Shown here piece after piece: positions 11,561 to 21,844 of a DNA stretch of 64,000 bases. The position numbers and the translations under genes were made by a program. The notes under the pieces were generated by a model. It was not told the origin of the DNA. It searched no databases and saw nothing but the letters and a program-made list of their open reading frames with translations. Origin of the DNA: Hordeum vulgare subsp. vulgare (Eukaryota > Streptophyta > Magnoliopsida > Poales > Poaceae). Location of the stretch: assembly GCF_904849725.1 (NCBI RefSeq), contig NC_058523.1, forward strand, positions 337,135,948 through 337,199,947, written 5' to 3'. The first letter of the stretch is position 1. Every line of letters starts with the position of its first letter.

Positions 11561-11948
11561 AAGCTCAAAACAAGCTAGAGGTGTTGCCCATACCCATGTA
11601 CTCAAGTGTCCTTCTTGGGCGATGGTGGTGATGAAATAGTAGGTTTGTCCTCTGTCTTAGATAGCAGTGCATCTCTTAGCTCCTTCATTTCATGGAGCAA
11701 CTATTGAGTCATTGTGGTGTTCTTTTGCACCCTCACCATAATATGTTTCTTTCTAGCCACTAGGAGCTTTTCCTTGCAGATGGGTATCCTCAAGGTGGAT
11801 TCACCTTGTGCTCCTTGAGCCAGCAGATCTCTCCTTCCTATTGGTGGACAGGAGTTTGGAGAGGTGGAGATGTCTGCTAGCGTGCCATGTTCTGAGGCAG
11901 GGGATGCACTTCCATAGAGTCCACGGGTTCCTATCTAGTGGTGACTTC

Positions 11949-12026
11949 CTAAGTTCCGTCTCTTTCAAGCTCCATATGGAGCAACCAAGCCTCATCTTCC
12001 ATGTTGTTGTAGGAGGACGACGACAT
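11949..12026 (-). pseudogene. Relic of the small post-integrase ORF (Athila-like copy)
   Basis: From an ATG at 12026 the minus strand reads MSSSSYNNMEDEAWLL and stops after 25 codons (TAG at 11951-11949). The position relative to the LTR, and an upstream leader resembling 56000-56230, match the 138-codon ORF at 56260-56676 in the complete element. Here it is truncated by an early stop. The function of this ORF is unknown to me. Confidence 0.6.
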
Positions 12027-12339
12027 AGCCTCCACACCTTGAAAACTCTGTCAGAAAAACAAGCCGAAACAAGGGGAGAGGAGAAAGTTGCGATGCGATG
12101 GTCAAAACATACGAGACTATATATAATGATTTTTTCTAGTTCACAATATGAGTCTAGGAAGAATACAGAGTCGGGGAGGCACACGAGAGGCTTCCAAGCC
12201 ATCAGGGCACGCCCAAGGGAGGTGGTCGCACCATGTTTGCTTGGGACTCCCTCGTGGGTCCACCCATCTGGTTTTTATTTTTTATTTTTTAAATATTCCA
12301 AGACTAGCAGAAAATATTTTTATTAAATTGGATTCGGCT

Positions 12340-12481
12340 TGATATCTACTATGCAACTTTATTCTTTTAGACGTTGTTGGGCCTCCAAGTGTAGAGTTTT
12401 GTAGGACACTAGAAAATTTCCCTCAAGTGGATGACCTGAGATTTATCAATCCGTGGGTGGTGTAGGATGAAGATGGTCTAA
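12340..12481 (+). mobile_element. LTR stub, first ~142 bp only
   Basis: Starts TGATATCTACTATGCAAC at 12340 and ends abruptly at 12481. I recognise it as resembling the start of an abundant Triticeae gypsy LTR, but the remainder is missing. It marks a junction where an inserted element was later cut back or replaced by the next LTR. Confidence 0.55.
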
Positions 12482-12858
12482 CAGCCCGAAATCGACACTC
12501 TAGAAGATTCCCCTTTTATTCCATTCTTGTATTGTGATTCTTTTGGTTGACGCATTCGTCATGGCATCATTCACACCATCCGCATTGCATCGGCACTCCG
12601 TTGTCGCCATTTTTCAAAACTTGCATCCATTGTTAGTTGTAGGTTCTCTCCATTTTTGCCGTTGACCGTTTCAGGATCAACCACACACGCACGCACCGGC
12701 AAAATCATTAAAATATTGTTTTTAAAACTGTGTATAAAAATTTCTCGGATTGGGTTGAAAGTTGGCGCACGATCTTATTTAAATGTAGGTAGGCCGCCTG
12801 CCAAATTTCATCAGGAGGTTGTTTGATACCCCAACGGATAAACCTATAGCGGCACTAT
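12482..12858 (+). mobile_element. 5' fragment of a chromovirus-type LTR (host of the copia insertion)
   Basis: The sequence from AACAGCCCGAAATCGAC runs parallel to the reverse complement of 61694-61315, the start of the solo LTR (TGTGACAGCCCGAGATC…), including matching GAAGATTCCCCTTTTATTCC and GTTGGGTTGAAA words. It stops where the copia LTR begins at 12859 inside a conserved stretch (GATACC…AACGG…AGCACT). The copia element therefore inserted into an LTR of this family; the rest lies beyond the right edge. Confidence 0.75.
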
Positions 12859-13164
12859 TGTTAGGGCATATTTATCCCAAAGTGATTTTGGTGATTGATG
12901 ACAGTACCCCTGCGGACTAATCGTGTGCATTGAGCATTTCAGATAATACATGGCAAGGCACACGATGATTCGACGCCCCTTAGTGTATTTCAAGCACGGT
13001 GGTTTATACGGTTCTCTTTGGTGGTTTTGAGTCGTAGGAAAGCCGTACTATTAAAAGGGGGTCCGTGTCGGGAAGGTTTGGGAGGAATCAACACACACAC
13101 ATATACTTTTGCACCACCTTTCCCCTTCTACAATGGAGATCCAACTTGTATCCTTCCTGCCTGT

Positions 13165-13530
13165 GCAAAAGGTCCAGCGGTAGTACCGCTCTCAGGGAGG
13201 TAGTACCGCTCTCAGAGCGGTAGTAACGTTCCAGGGGCGGTAGTATCGCTCCAGGGGCGGTAGTACCGCTTTCTAGGTGGTAGTAGTTTTTTTACTCCCG
13301 CTTTATCACACTTTTTGCGCATCTTTTCCCCAGCAGTGGTAGGCCCGGTAGTAATTTTTACTACCGTGGTTAGTGTGCCTACCAAGCGGTAGTACCGCTC
13401 CTTGCCAGCGCTAGTACCGCTAGGGCAGCGGTAGTACCGCAGCGGTGGGTAACAGTTGGATTTGTCCCCCACTATATAAAGGTATCTTCTTCCTCAAAAC
13501 GTAGTACCGCTAGGGCAGCGGTAGTACCGC
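13165..13530. repeat. Array of near-palindromic GCGGTAGTACCGC boxes in the copia LTR
   Basis: About eleven copies or close variants of GCGGTAGTACCGC (arms GCGGTA/TACCGC around one central base) lie between 13170 and 13520, upstream of the TATA boxes. Spacing is irregular (20-40 bp). They could serve as U3 enhancer boxes or form cruciforms; the sequence alone does not decide which. Confidence 0.8.
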
Positions 13531-13590
13531 AGCGGTGGGTAACAGTTGGATTTGTCCCCCACTATATAAAGGTATCTTCTTCCTCAAAAC
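13411..13590 (+). repeat. 90-bp tandem duplication carrying two TATA boxes
   Basis: 13412-13500 and 13502-13590 are essentially identical and exactly 90 bp apart. Each copy holds two palindromic boxes, TTTGTCCCCC and CTATATAAAGG (13472 and 13562), so the LTR core promoter is doubled. The absence of visible divergence suggests a recent event or an assembly artefact. Confidence 0.9.
13562..13572 (+). promoter_or_regulatory. TATA box (downstream copy) of the copia LTR
   Basis: CTATATAAAGG, a strong plant TATA sequence, about 730 bp before the LTR end. An identical copy lies at 13472-13482. Confidence 0.75.
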
Positions 13591-14299
13591 GTTACCTTTT
13601 ACCAACCGAAACTCCATTGTTGCTCCAAAGCTTATTCTTGCTCGATCTCTCTCCCTAGCCAGTCAAACTCGTTGATTTTTAGGGATTGGTTGAGAAGGCC
13701 CAGATCTACACTTCCACCAAGAGATATTTGATTCCCCCACTAATCCCTTGCAGATCTTGTTACTCTTGGGTGTTTGAGCACCCTCGACGGTTGAGGTCAC
13801 CTCGGAGCCACATTCCGTTGTGGTGAAGCTCCGTGGTCTCGTTGGGAGCCTTCAAGATTTGTGTGGAGATAGCCCCAACCATGTTTGTAAAGGTCCGGTA
13901 GCCGCCTTCAAGGGTACCAATAGTGGAATCACGACACCTCACATTGTGTGAGGGCGTGAGGAGAATATGGTAGCCCTAGTGGCTTATTGGGGAGCATTGT
14001 GGCCCCACACCACTCCAACGGAGACACACTTCTCGTCAAAGGGAAGGAACTTAGGTAATACATCCTTGTCTCCACCGGTTCCACTTGCGGTTATTTCTTA
14101 CCTTTAGTTTGTACTTATTATTGTTGTAGTGTATTCCTTGCTTGCATTAGTTGTCATGGTTGTTACATCATATAGATTTCTCACCTAGTTATTAATATAG
14201 AGAACCTTTTTGTTGCTAACTCTAACTTGTTAAGAAAAGCTAAAAATCGGTAGTTACCTATTCACCCCCACTCTAGTCAACCATATCAATCCTTTCAAC

Positions 14300-14311
14300 T
14301 GGTATCAGAGC
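14300..14311 (+). promoter_or_regulatory. tRNA-Met primer-binding site of the copia element
   Basis: TGGTATCAGAGC, the standard initiator tRNA-Met primer site of plant copia elements, two bases after the LTR end. Confidence 0.93.
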
Positions 14312-14348
14312 CATGTCTCTTTATTAAGGGTTTCACCACCCGAAGAGT

Positions 14349-15458
14349 ATGGTTGACGATGGAGAAGGTGTGAGTGGACCACCCAAGGCCATGGCCTTGA
14401 ATTCGGTCACACGGGACGAATTGAATTAGGCTATGGCCTCCCTCAAGACGTCCATGATGAATGAAGTCAAGACCATGTTTAAAGAGTTTCTTGAGGGGTT
14501 AAAAAATTCTCCGGAACCGGCGTTGGTTGTTAAACCTACCAACATGGAGTCAGAGGCCAATTCCACCAAGGAAGCGGCTAAAGGTATGCAACCTTCTTCC
14601 CCTCTTAACAAGAATGGGACAATAACCTTTGCCTCAGTTCCTCCTCCCCTAGTCTATGGAGGACCGGTCCCTACACCGCATATTAATAACCTTGGTCCTC
14701 CTCCTAAGCTTGTTAAGGGTGAGTTTGCTAATTGGGTGTTTTGCATCAAGTCTCATTTGAATCAGACCTCAACAAATTTATGGAGAATCATTGAACAAGG
14801 CTTCTACCCACATGAACCAAGCAACCTCACTCCAAGAGAAGAAACGGACAATCATAATCATTCCGCGTTGTTCATTCTTCAGTCCGTGGTTCCTCCTGAA
14901 GATCTTCCTCACTTGCATCTATTCACTCGTGCCAAGGACTGTTGGGAGCACATCATGGTGTTTTATAAGGGAAGCTCAAGTATTCAACTGTACAACTATG
15001 AAGTGGTTCTTGATGAGGCCGGTGAGTTTGTGATGAAGGAAGATGAAGACCCTCGAGATCTCTATCGAAGGGTGACTACTCTTGCCGTTGCTCTCCGAGA
15101 TCAGGGGAGCAAGGATGTGGATGACACTTGGATCAAGCGCAAGTTTGTCAAGGCCATCATGACATTCAATAAAGCCATGTCATCCATCATTCGTCAAAGG
15201 CCAGATTTCCACATCTTGTCCTCTGGTGAAGTGTTGGATGAATTCATTGCCTTGAGTATCATGAACAAGACTCCTAATAATTCTCTTGCTCCTGTTCGGT
15301 CAAAGACAACTTCACCCAACCTAGCCTTGAAAGCCAAGGCTGTCACAGATGAAGAAGAGGATGGCTTCCCTGAAGACACAAAGTATGCTTATCACGAGCA
15401 CATGGCTCTTGCATCAAGGCACATGGCTCGAGTGGGTCCAAGACCAAGCAATGTGTGA
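14349..15458 (+). pseudogene. gag: Copia gag (N-terminal and capsid part)
   Basis: The frame probably begins at ATG 14349 (MVDDGEGVSG). It meets a TAG at 14427-14429, where the context suggests an ancestral CAG, and is then open from 14433 to 15458 (341 codons). The open part contains the copia gag UBN2-type region: FANWVFCIKSHLN, LWRIIEQGF, AKDCWEHIMVFYKG, EDPRDLYRRVTTLAVALRDQG and WIKRKFVKAIM. It ends just before the zinc knuckle, which is in another frame. Gag builds the virus-like particle. Confidence 0.88.
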
Positions 15459-15772
15459 GGACATGCTATAACTGCGGCAATGTGAGTCACTTCGTGGAAG
15501 ATTGTCGTTATGAGAAGAGGGAATACAACGGTGGCAAGCTCAATCACAAAGACAAAGCCAAGTCTTTCCCAAACAAGAACAACTTTGTCAAGAAATCCCA
15601 TCCAAAGGGTATGGTGGCACTTGAAGAGTGCACCTCCGATGATGACGATGATGATAAAGTGGCGACGACTACTGTAGCCATTGCCACCTCCTCTCCCAAG
15701 GTGTCTCTCTTTGGCGCCCCAACGACAACCACATCGCCAAGTGCCTTATGGCCAAAGGTATCAATGAGGTAA
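15455..15772 (+). pseudogene. gag: Copia gag zinc knuckle
   Basis: The frame opens on CYNCGNVSHFVEDC, a CX2CX4HX4C nucleic-acid-binding knuckle, followed by a Lys/Asn-rich stretch and an acidic patch (TSDDDDDDK). It overlaps the end of the previous frame by 4 bp in a different frame, the mark of a one-base indel. It binds element RNA for packaging. Confidence 0.87.
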
Positions 15773-16656
15773 CATCCAACGTTAAGACCACCATCACTAC
15801 TACTCCTTCATTGTTAGATTGTGTTGATGATAGTGACGTAGTGGACCTTGATGAACATGATTTTGACAAATTCCTATGTAAAATCAAAGGAGAATCCAAG
15901 AAGAATTTTGTTGCTCTTTTGGAACAACTTGGTGAGGCTAATGACCTCATTGATTCTCATGAGGAGATTATCTCCGAGATGCAAGGACATAGCCATGACT
16001 ATGCCGATGAGATTGCTGAACTATCTATTGCTCTAGAAGAAGAGCGCAGTCTTCGTTTGGCTCTTGAGGAGTCACACAACGATGACCGTGCTAAATTACA
16101 AAAAGAGCTAGATCAAGCTATTGTCCTTACCCGTATGCTTAAATCTGAAAAGACTGCACTTGGGGTTGGCCATGACAGACTCAAGGAAGATTTTGAGACA
16201 CTTGACAAGGCCCACAAGGTCTTGAAAGGTGCTCATTTATCTCTAAAGGAGTCTCATGATCAACTCCAAGCAAATCTTACCAAGGAGATCTCTACCTGTC
16301 CTCCTTTCGTTCTAATTGATAATGCTTGTGCAACTCACCCTTGTTGTGAGCATGTACATATTGTGGAGGAAAATGATAAGTTGACGGATCAACTAGAAAA
16401 GGGCCTTGTGTCACAAGGCGAGAAGAACCTAAACGACCTTTTGAGTAATCAAAAGGAAGTTGTAGGAAAGGAGGGACTTGGACTTACATCCAAGTCTAAA
16501 AGGAAAAGGAAGAACAGGAACAAGCGATCTCTTGCTCTCAAGGAAATTTTTGTCAACGAGGATGAGGGGACTCATAAGGAGAACAAGAACAAGGTAGGGG
16601 ATGGTAATGCCAAGAAGGAAAAAAACCGTCCCTACCAACACAGCTGGCGAATTTAA
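15748..16656 (+). pseudogene. Copia gag C-terminal coiled-coil extension
   Basis: A 302-codon frame rich in Glu, Lys and Leu. From about residue 40 to 175 it shows heptad-like patterns (LGEANDLIDSHEEIISEM, LEEERSLRLALEESH, LKEDFETLDKAHKVLKGAH). A Cys/His-containing stretch (CATHPCCEHVH) and a highly basic tail (KSKRKRKNRNKR) follow. Long coiled coils after the zinc knuckle occur in SIRE/Maximus-type elements, where they may help particle assembly. The frame differs from both neighbours, so the extension is frameshifted in this copy. Confidence 0.78.
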
Positions 16657-16937
16657 TCCTTCTTATGTTTTATGCCGTGCTAGTGATGGGCATGTTTATG
16701 CCAGGTTTGTTGGTTCTTATTATGAGTACATTGAATGGGCTATTTGGGTTCCTAAGACCCTTGTTTCTAACATCAAAGGACCCATTCAGGAATGGGTACC
16801 TAAAACCAAGCCTTGATTTATTGTAGGAATTTGCTTTTGTTGGGGTGTCATGGTTGCTCGATAGTGGATCAACAAATCACATGACCAGGAGCAAGGACTT
16901 GGTGGTGGACGTGCATCCTACTCCATATATGCCCACC
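16601..16937 (+). pseudogene. Copia gag-protease junction and protease start, cut by insertion
   Basis: 16601-16816 reads a conserved linker (NPSYVLCRASDGHVYARFVG, then WVPKTLVSNIKGP). Past a stop, the sequence around 16857-16937 reads WLLDSGSTNHMT, the copia aspartic protease active site (DSGS). The domain ends at 16937, where the chromovirus and its CATGT target copy interrupt it. The remainder resumes at 46827. Confidence 0.85.
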
Positions 16938-16942
16938 CATGT
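16938..16942. other. Target-site duplication CATGT (left) of the chromovirus
   Basis: CATGT directly precedes the LTR at 16943 and is repeated exactly at 46822-46826 after the other LTR. This proves one insertion event into the copia protease. Confidence 0.95.
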
Positions 16943-17747
16943 TGTAATGCCCCAGAGTGTAACTTGCCATATTTGGAACCTTCATGTGTGGGTCCATGAT
17001 GTCATTGCCTTGTGAGATATATGCCATGTGTTATTTCATGTGATCATACCTTGTCTCCCCTTTGCATTCATGCATCCATATCATTCATGCCTTCATTGTG
17101 TTTGTTGTTTTTGTTGATCCATGGGTGTGGTATGTGATGTTGATGTGCTATGTGATGATGAAGTGGTGTTTGAAAGTTGGGTTTCAACTATGATAGTCTT
17201 CAACTAGGTTTCAACCCCCCTTCTTTATTTCTCAAGCTCAAGTTTTACTTGCTCTAACCCTCGTTCAAAAATGTAGATCATTTAGAGTGTTTTGTGGTGG
17301 ATGCGGTGCTAGGTCTAATGTGTTTTGAAACTAAGTTTGAGAGGGGTGTTTATTCACGAAACAGATTATTTAATTCTGTTTCGTAAATATTTAAGTGCTC
17401 CAAAAATCCTCTTTTCATTTTATTTTATTGGGTCATAATTCCCTTATGACCAAGGGCATTTTTGTTTTATTTTAGGGTCAATAGTGTTGCCTGTGTGCTT
17501 TTATTTGCCTATGTTTTCTTTGTAAATAGAAAAACCCCAGTGGTTTTTGTTTCTTACCTGGCGCCACCGAGTGGGCTTACTCCTCCTTGCTGGCCCAGTA
17601 TCCTCCTCGCGCGGCAGCCCACTCCTCGTCCCTCTCCTATTGACGCCGTCTTCCTCTTCCCCCTCCTTTCCGTCAAACTTTCAGAGAGACCAAGACAAAG
17701 AGGTCGACGCCGTGGCTCACGGATGTCGAGGCGGCCTCCCTCGCCCC

Positions 17748-17757
17748 TATTTATTCC
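17748..17757 (+). promoter_or_regulatory. TATA-like promoter element of the chromovirus LTR
   Basis: CTATTTATTC follows a GC-rich stretch and precedes CCTTGGCGTCCGAGCC and a C-rich leader typical of plant 5' UTRs. The same element lies at 28478-28487 in the other LTR. Confidence 0.5.
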
Positions 17758-17866
17758 TTGGCGTCCGAGCCGTGTTCTAGGGTTCCTCCAAGCGCCGCCA
17801 CCTCCTTTCCCATCTTCCTCCTCCCTCTCCCTCGTCGACAGAAGGTAGGCGAGCTCCTCCTCCGCC

Positions 17867-18110
17867 ATGGCCGATCCTTGATGAGCTCGCCGATGTCGAC
17901 AGCATACTCCTTCGTCCTCTCCAAGCAATCCAAGAGCACGCGGGACCTCACGGGAGTCCGTTCCCTTAGCTAGTCATCGACGAACGCCTCTGCTTCCACT
18001 ACATCGACGACGACCCCTTCCGCTCCGACGACTCCCTTCGCAACGGCTTCTTCCTCGATGACCCCTTCTTCCTCTCCGTCAGGCGCGGCCTCCTCGACCA
18101 GTGGGTGAGC
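17867..18110 (+). other. Coding-like GC-rich block in the 5' LTR (candidate exon)
   Basis: Downstream of the TATA-like element is an ATG in good context (GCCATGGCC, 17867). Frame 17877-18104 reads, after one internal TAG (17967), DERLCFHYIDDDPFRSDD and LDDPFFLSVRRGLLDQ, then reaches TGG|GTGAGC, a possible splice donor at 18105. The ATG is one base out of this frame. I do not recognise the protein. The other LTR has the same block at 28597-28840 with scattered differences. It may be a captured host exon or an LTR-encoded peptide. Confidence 0.4.
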
Positions 18111-18404
18111 AGAAGCACTCCTCCTCGTTCCCCTGTGAGAAGATCGCACGTAGGGCCATAATAGCGCCGCCGTAACTTCTCACTGTCGCCGGCGCCTCCG
18201 TGCACGTTGCTGTTTAGTTGTATAGCGTCTCGCGCCGTGTTTAGTGGTGGAACGGAACCGTGGGAGTCCCCTCTTCCTCCCAGCGACGAGCCGTTGTCCA
18301 ATTCATAGTGAATCGCTGGCGGTGACCTTCCCCTGTTCTGGCCACCGTCGGGCTGTAGCAGATCCAGAGGGGGTTGCTCAAAAGAGCAAGGCGCCCTCTC
18401 TGTT

Positions 18405-18640
18405 AAGTATTGATCAAGCATCGCATTGGTAGAAATGGGTTTTGTCTTAGCGCAGGTTGTGGGTTCGAGCCGCCGCAGCGCACCCCTTTTGTTTTTCTTG
18501 GCTTTGGGCATAGTAGGTCGACATGGGTGATTTACTTGGTCTGTTCCCCCTTCTCTGTCGAGGAAGAACTCCTAGCGAGTGGTGCTAGCACTGGTGGAGT
18601 ACCAGGGAGCACTTGGGTTCGAATCCAAGCCACCCCTTAT
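18405..18640 (+). other. Two tRNA-like modules (Pol III A/B-box pattern) in the 5' LTR
   Basis: Module 1 ends with GGTTCGAGCC (18462-18471), then CACCCCTTTTGTTTTT. Module 2 has AGTGGTGCTAGCACTGG (A-box/D-arm-like, about 18578) and, with tRNA-like spacing, GGTTCGAATCC (18616-18626), a perfect B-box, followed by AAGCCACCCC and T-rich sequence. No full cloverleaf with a paired acceptor stem is visible, so they are tRNA-derived relics or SINE-like heads, not tRNA genes. The better-preserved versions are in the other LTR at 29141-29372. Confidence 0.5.
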
Positions 18641-18754
18641 TGTTTTGTTATTTTTTCTTTTGCTGATTTATAGTTTGTTTGCTTGTTATTTGCTTGGGCA
18701 ACAATATTTTTTTGCCTAAGATATCTAAACCATTGGGTTTTCCCCTTGCTTTAG

Positions 18755-19140
18755 TTAGTGTGCATGTGTAGGGATTTAGTGGTGCTAGTGTATGTGTGTA
18801 GGAGGTAAAGTGTGTGCAAGCTTCCGTGTGATGTCTGCTTTTGTGTGTGTGCATGTGTGAGTATGACATACACATGCCCAAGGCATGGTTTTGCCTTAGT
18901 GAGGACTTGTGTGCAAGCATGTAAGTGTGTGTGTTAGTGATAGTTGGTGTGAGTGTAAGTATGTGTGTGTTTTGGAAACTAGCATGTGTAGGTGTGCGTG
19001 CATGAGCACCTGTGATGCTAGCATGTATGTGTGTGTGGGGTGGTGTGCTAAGGCACATGAACATGAGGACTACCCCTCATGTTTACCATTGGAGTTGTGG
19101 GTGTGTGCAAGTGCATGTGTAGGTGATGAACTGGTGAGTA
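18755..19140. repeat. GT-rich tract in the 5' LTR
   Basis: Dense TGTGTG/TGTGCATGTGTG sequence without a fixed period. The reverse strand gives a His/Thr-rich open frame that is only a by-product of the composition. An equivalent tract lies at about 29485-29865. Confidence 0.85.
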
Positions 19141-21743
19141 TCACATATGATATGGCACCATTGAGTTATTTGTTTCCATGTTGTTTTTTCCTTTCAACTT
19201 TGTGCCTACATGTTGTATGCAAGTACCTAGGTATTATATATGTTTTTGGGGTACAATCATCCCAGGAATCCATTGGTGGAATCAGATTTCACTTTGGAAC
19301 ACTTTCTGGAAATGTCATTTTTCTGTCTTGATGCTATGTTTAGAGCTTGGTGCCATGTGGTGTGATGAGCCTAAGAGGATGATTCCTTGATGTGGCAGTA
19401 GTGGGTGAACCCCTCTACAACATGGTGGTTTTGTTTTATGCTTAGGAGTTTGTATGTGCAAGTTGTGCCTTGTCAAAGTAGGCATGTGGCTGAAATTGCC
19501 AGCTTGGTGAAAATCTGTGATTTTCACTAAGTGTGAGAAACTGCAGTTATTTTCTTCCCTTGTAGTTGTGGTTGCAAAAGTTCATGTGTTGGGTATCAAC
19601 CCTTGCATTCAACTAGAGAGTTGGAGATTTTGTGTTTGTCTAGCTCTGTGTTAAATTTCATGCACTTTAACTTCCCGTGGATATTGTTTTGGAGGCTGTC
19701 AAAATGCTTCAGAGCATAAACAACTGGTGAGAATCTGAGATTTTCACTAAGTCCCTGAAATCTGTTATTTTTGTCCAAGTTAGCACATGTAGACCTTTTT
19801 GTGTGTAACTCCTTTGTAGTATATTTTTGCTCATGCTTGTAGAGCTTTTGAATACATTTTGCCACATATCTTGTTTGGCACATTTGGGTGGCTGTAGGTG
19901 CTTTGCATGTTGCTCACAAACTGCTATGATGCTGTTTAGGACAGATTGCATAGTTTTGTTGTTTTGCAGCTTGTGAGTGCATAGTTGGTGGTGTGGTGAG
20001 TTTATTTGCACCACACCACCTATACTTGTTTGTTTGATCATGAGGCAACCTGGGAATACCAGAAGTGTGCCATTGGAGTGTGCTTGTGGTAGATTTGATC
20101 TGTAGGACTCCATATCTTGTTTCGTAGTTTCCGGTTGATCCGTAGCTCTGTTCTCAACGTTCTTTATATGTTTTTGCATCGTTTTCTCGTGATGCACCTG
20201 TTCATGACATCTCCATGCATGTCAAAATAGCTTAGTGTGAAGTTCTGTCCAGAAGTTTGTCTTTTCTTCTCATGCATATGCAAGTGACTAGAATAGAGAT
20301 GCATGCTACATTCTCATCTCATGCATCATGTGTTTGTTGCATCATGTTGGGTTGTTGTTCATTGGCTGTTATTTTTATCTTGGGTAGCACCGAGATCGGA
20401 GAGCGAGTACGTGGATTTGGGAGAGTACGTGCAGGACAAACAAGAGCAGTTCCAAGCTGAAGACATCACATGCAAGATGACCGTGACCTTGATATCATAA
20501 CTAGCTTTGTTATGCTTAGATTCACGTTTCCTTCGATATATGCTCGCTGCCTACCACTAATATAATTGCCTCCTGATATTGCCATGAAACCCAAACACTT
20601 TCCCCTCCTAGCTAATGTTGTCTGGCTAAGTAGGCTTGCTCAGCTTCTAATGTTAGCGTTGTTAGTTGTAGGTGCCAGGTGTCTCACGTGTTAACATGAG
20701 AATTTGATATCATTATGTTTTAAACTGCTATTTAATTACTGCACCTATACACTTGGTAAATGATGGAAGGCCTAGCCTTTTGCTGGGTGATTTGTTCCGT
20801 TATTGCCGCCATAGTTTTCGGCTACCGGTGTTTGATTCCATAATTGATCGCTCCTAACACGTTCGGGGTTGTTATGGGGATCCCCTTGATAAATCGTGTA
20901 GTGTTAAGACTTGTCCGGCAGGACCCAACATTGGTTTTTAATTTCTATTCACCTAATAATAATTTGCATAGGGAATAGCTACCCCGAGGAGTTTAATCAA
21001 CACCCAGGGCCAGTGCTCCTTATGAGTGTTGGTCCAAACTGGTCTGCGTGCGGGGCCACCACAAGGAAACTTGAGGTTTGGTTCTCGTAGCTAGTTCCAT
21101 CCGTCATGTCGTGAGACTGAGATACGCGGCTCTTATCGGGGTCGTCGACACGAACGGAGGTCCTGCTAGTCTTGTGTTACCTTAGCAATCTATCTTGCGT
21201 ATAGGAATCCCGGTGAAGCTTTGGTTCTCCCGAGAGTTGAGGTTTTCCTCTAAGGAATCCGACGAGATCACGAGATTCGTGATAGAGGTTTATTTTGCGG
21301 CCCGTGACCGTTTGTGATGGACTAGTTCGAGCACCCCTGCAGGGTTTAATCTTTCGGAAAGCCGTGCCCGCGGTTATGTGGCAACATGGATTATTTGTTA
21401 ACATCCGGTTATAGATAACTTGAACTAATTCTAATAAAACTGCCAACCGTGTGCGTAATCGTGATTGTCCCCTTCGAAGACCTCTCTTCGATCGGGAACA
21501 CGGTGGGGTTATGTTTGACGTAGGTAGGTGATCGAGATCACTTAGTGATCGTCTAGTCTTCGACCGCTCGCGTAGATCACCACTACAATAACTTTGATCT
21601 TTGTAAGTTAGACACCATAAATGCTTAGGGAGCTGCAACCTAAACACTGAACCTTCCTCACATAATAACTTGACTAGTTTTGGTACCAAGGTCATAGATT
21701 GCTGAGTCCCCGTGGCTCACAGATTACTTCAACACCCCAACAG

Positions 21744-21844
21744 GTATAGGTACGCCTGACACATGTGATCCAGATGGCACGCAGCTGGCGTGGCAGTACG
21801 ATGAGGAGAATGACCGCCTGTACGTGAACTATCCTGAAGACTGA
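21744..21844 (+). other. Coding-like acidic segment near the 3' end of the 5' LTR (candidate last exon)
   Basis: After CCCCAACAG (acceptor-like) the frame ending at TGA 21842-21844 reads DPDGTQLAWQYDEENDRLY. The other LTR has the same segment at 46454-46554 with a similar peptide; about half of the differences between the copies are synonymous. Its acidic composition resembles the block at 20400-20470 (SESEYVDLGEYVQD). The function is unknown. Confidence 0.35.

Larger units (their letters stand above)
8562..12339 (-). mobile_element. Truncated Athila-like gypsy element (3' LTR and 3' region)
   Basis: The minus-strand LTR 8562-10056 is the same family as the two LTRs of the complete element at 49577-59729. 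To its right lies matching internal 3' sequence: the polypurine tract, a long AT-rich non-coding stretch, and a relic of the small ORF found after integrase in the complete copy. Homology ends at about 12339, at a point equivalent to roughly 55970 in the complete copy, where another LTR fragment begins. Gag, pol and the 5' LTR are missing. Confidence 0.88.
12859..14297 (+). repeat. 5' LTR of the copia element
   Basis: Begins TGTTAGGGCATATTTATCCC after a putative target copy ACTAT (12854-12858) and ends …ATCAATCCTTTCA two bases before the primer site. About 1439 bp. It contains an array of GCGGTAGTACCGC-type boxes upstream of a duplicated TATA segment. The matching 3' LTR lies outside the window, so the ends rest on the TG/CA termini and the primer site. 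Confidence 0.82.

Noticed and set aside
11808..12326. 172-codon plus-strand ORF
   Set aside because: It is antisense to the Athila-like 3' region and has no domain.
18405..18640. Functional tRNA genes
   Set aside because: B-boxes and partial arms are present, but no paired acceptor stem or clear anticodon arm is visible.
18648..19064. His/Thr-rich 138-codon minus-strand ORF
   Set aside because: It is a by-product of the GT-rich tract.
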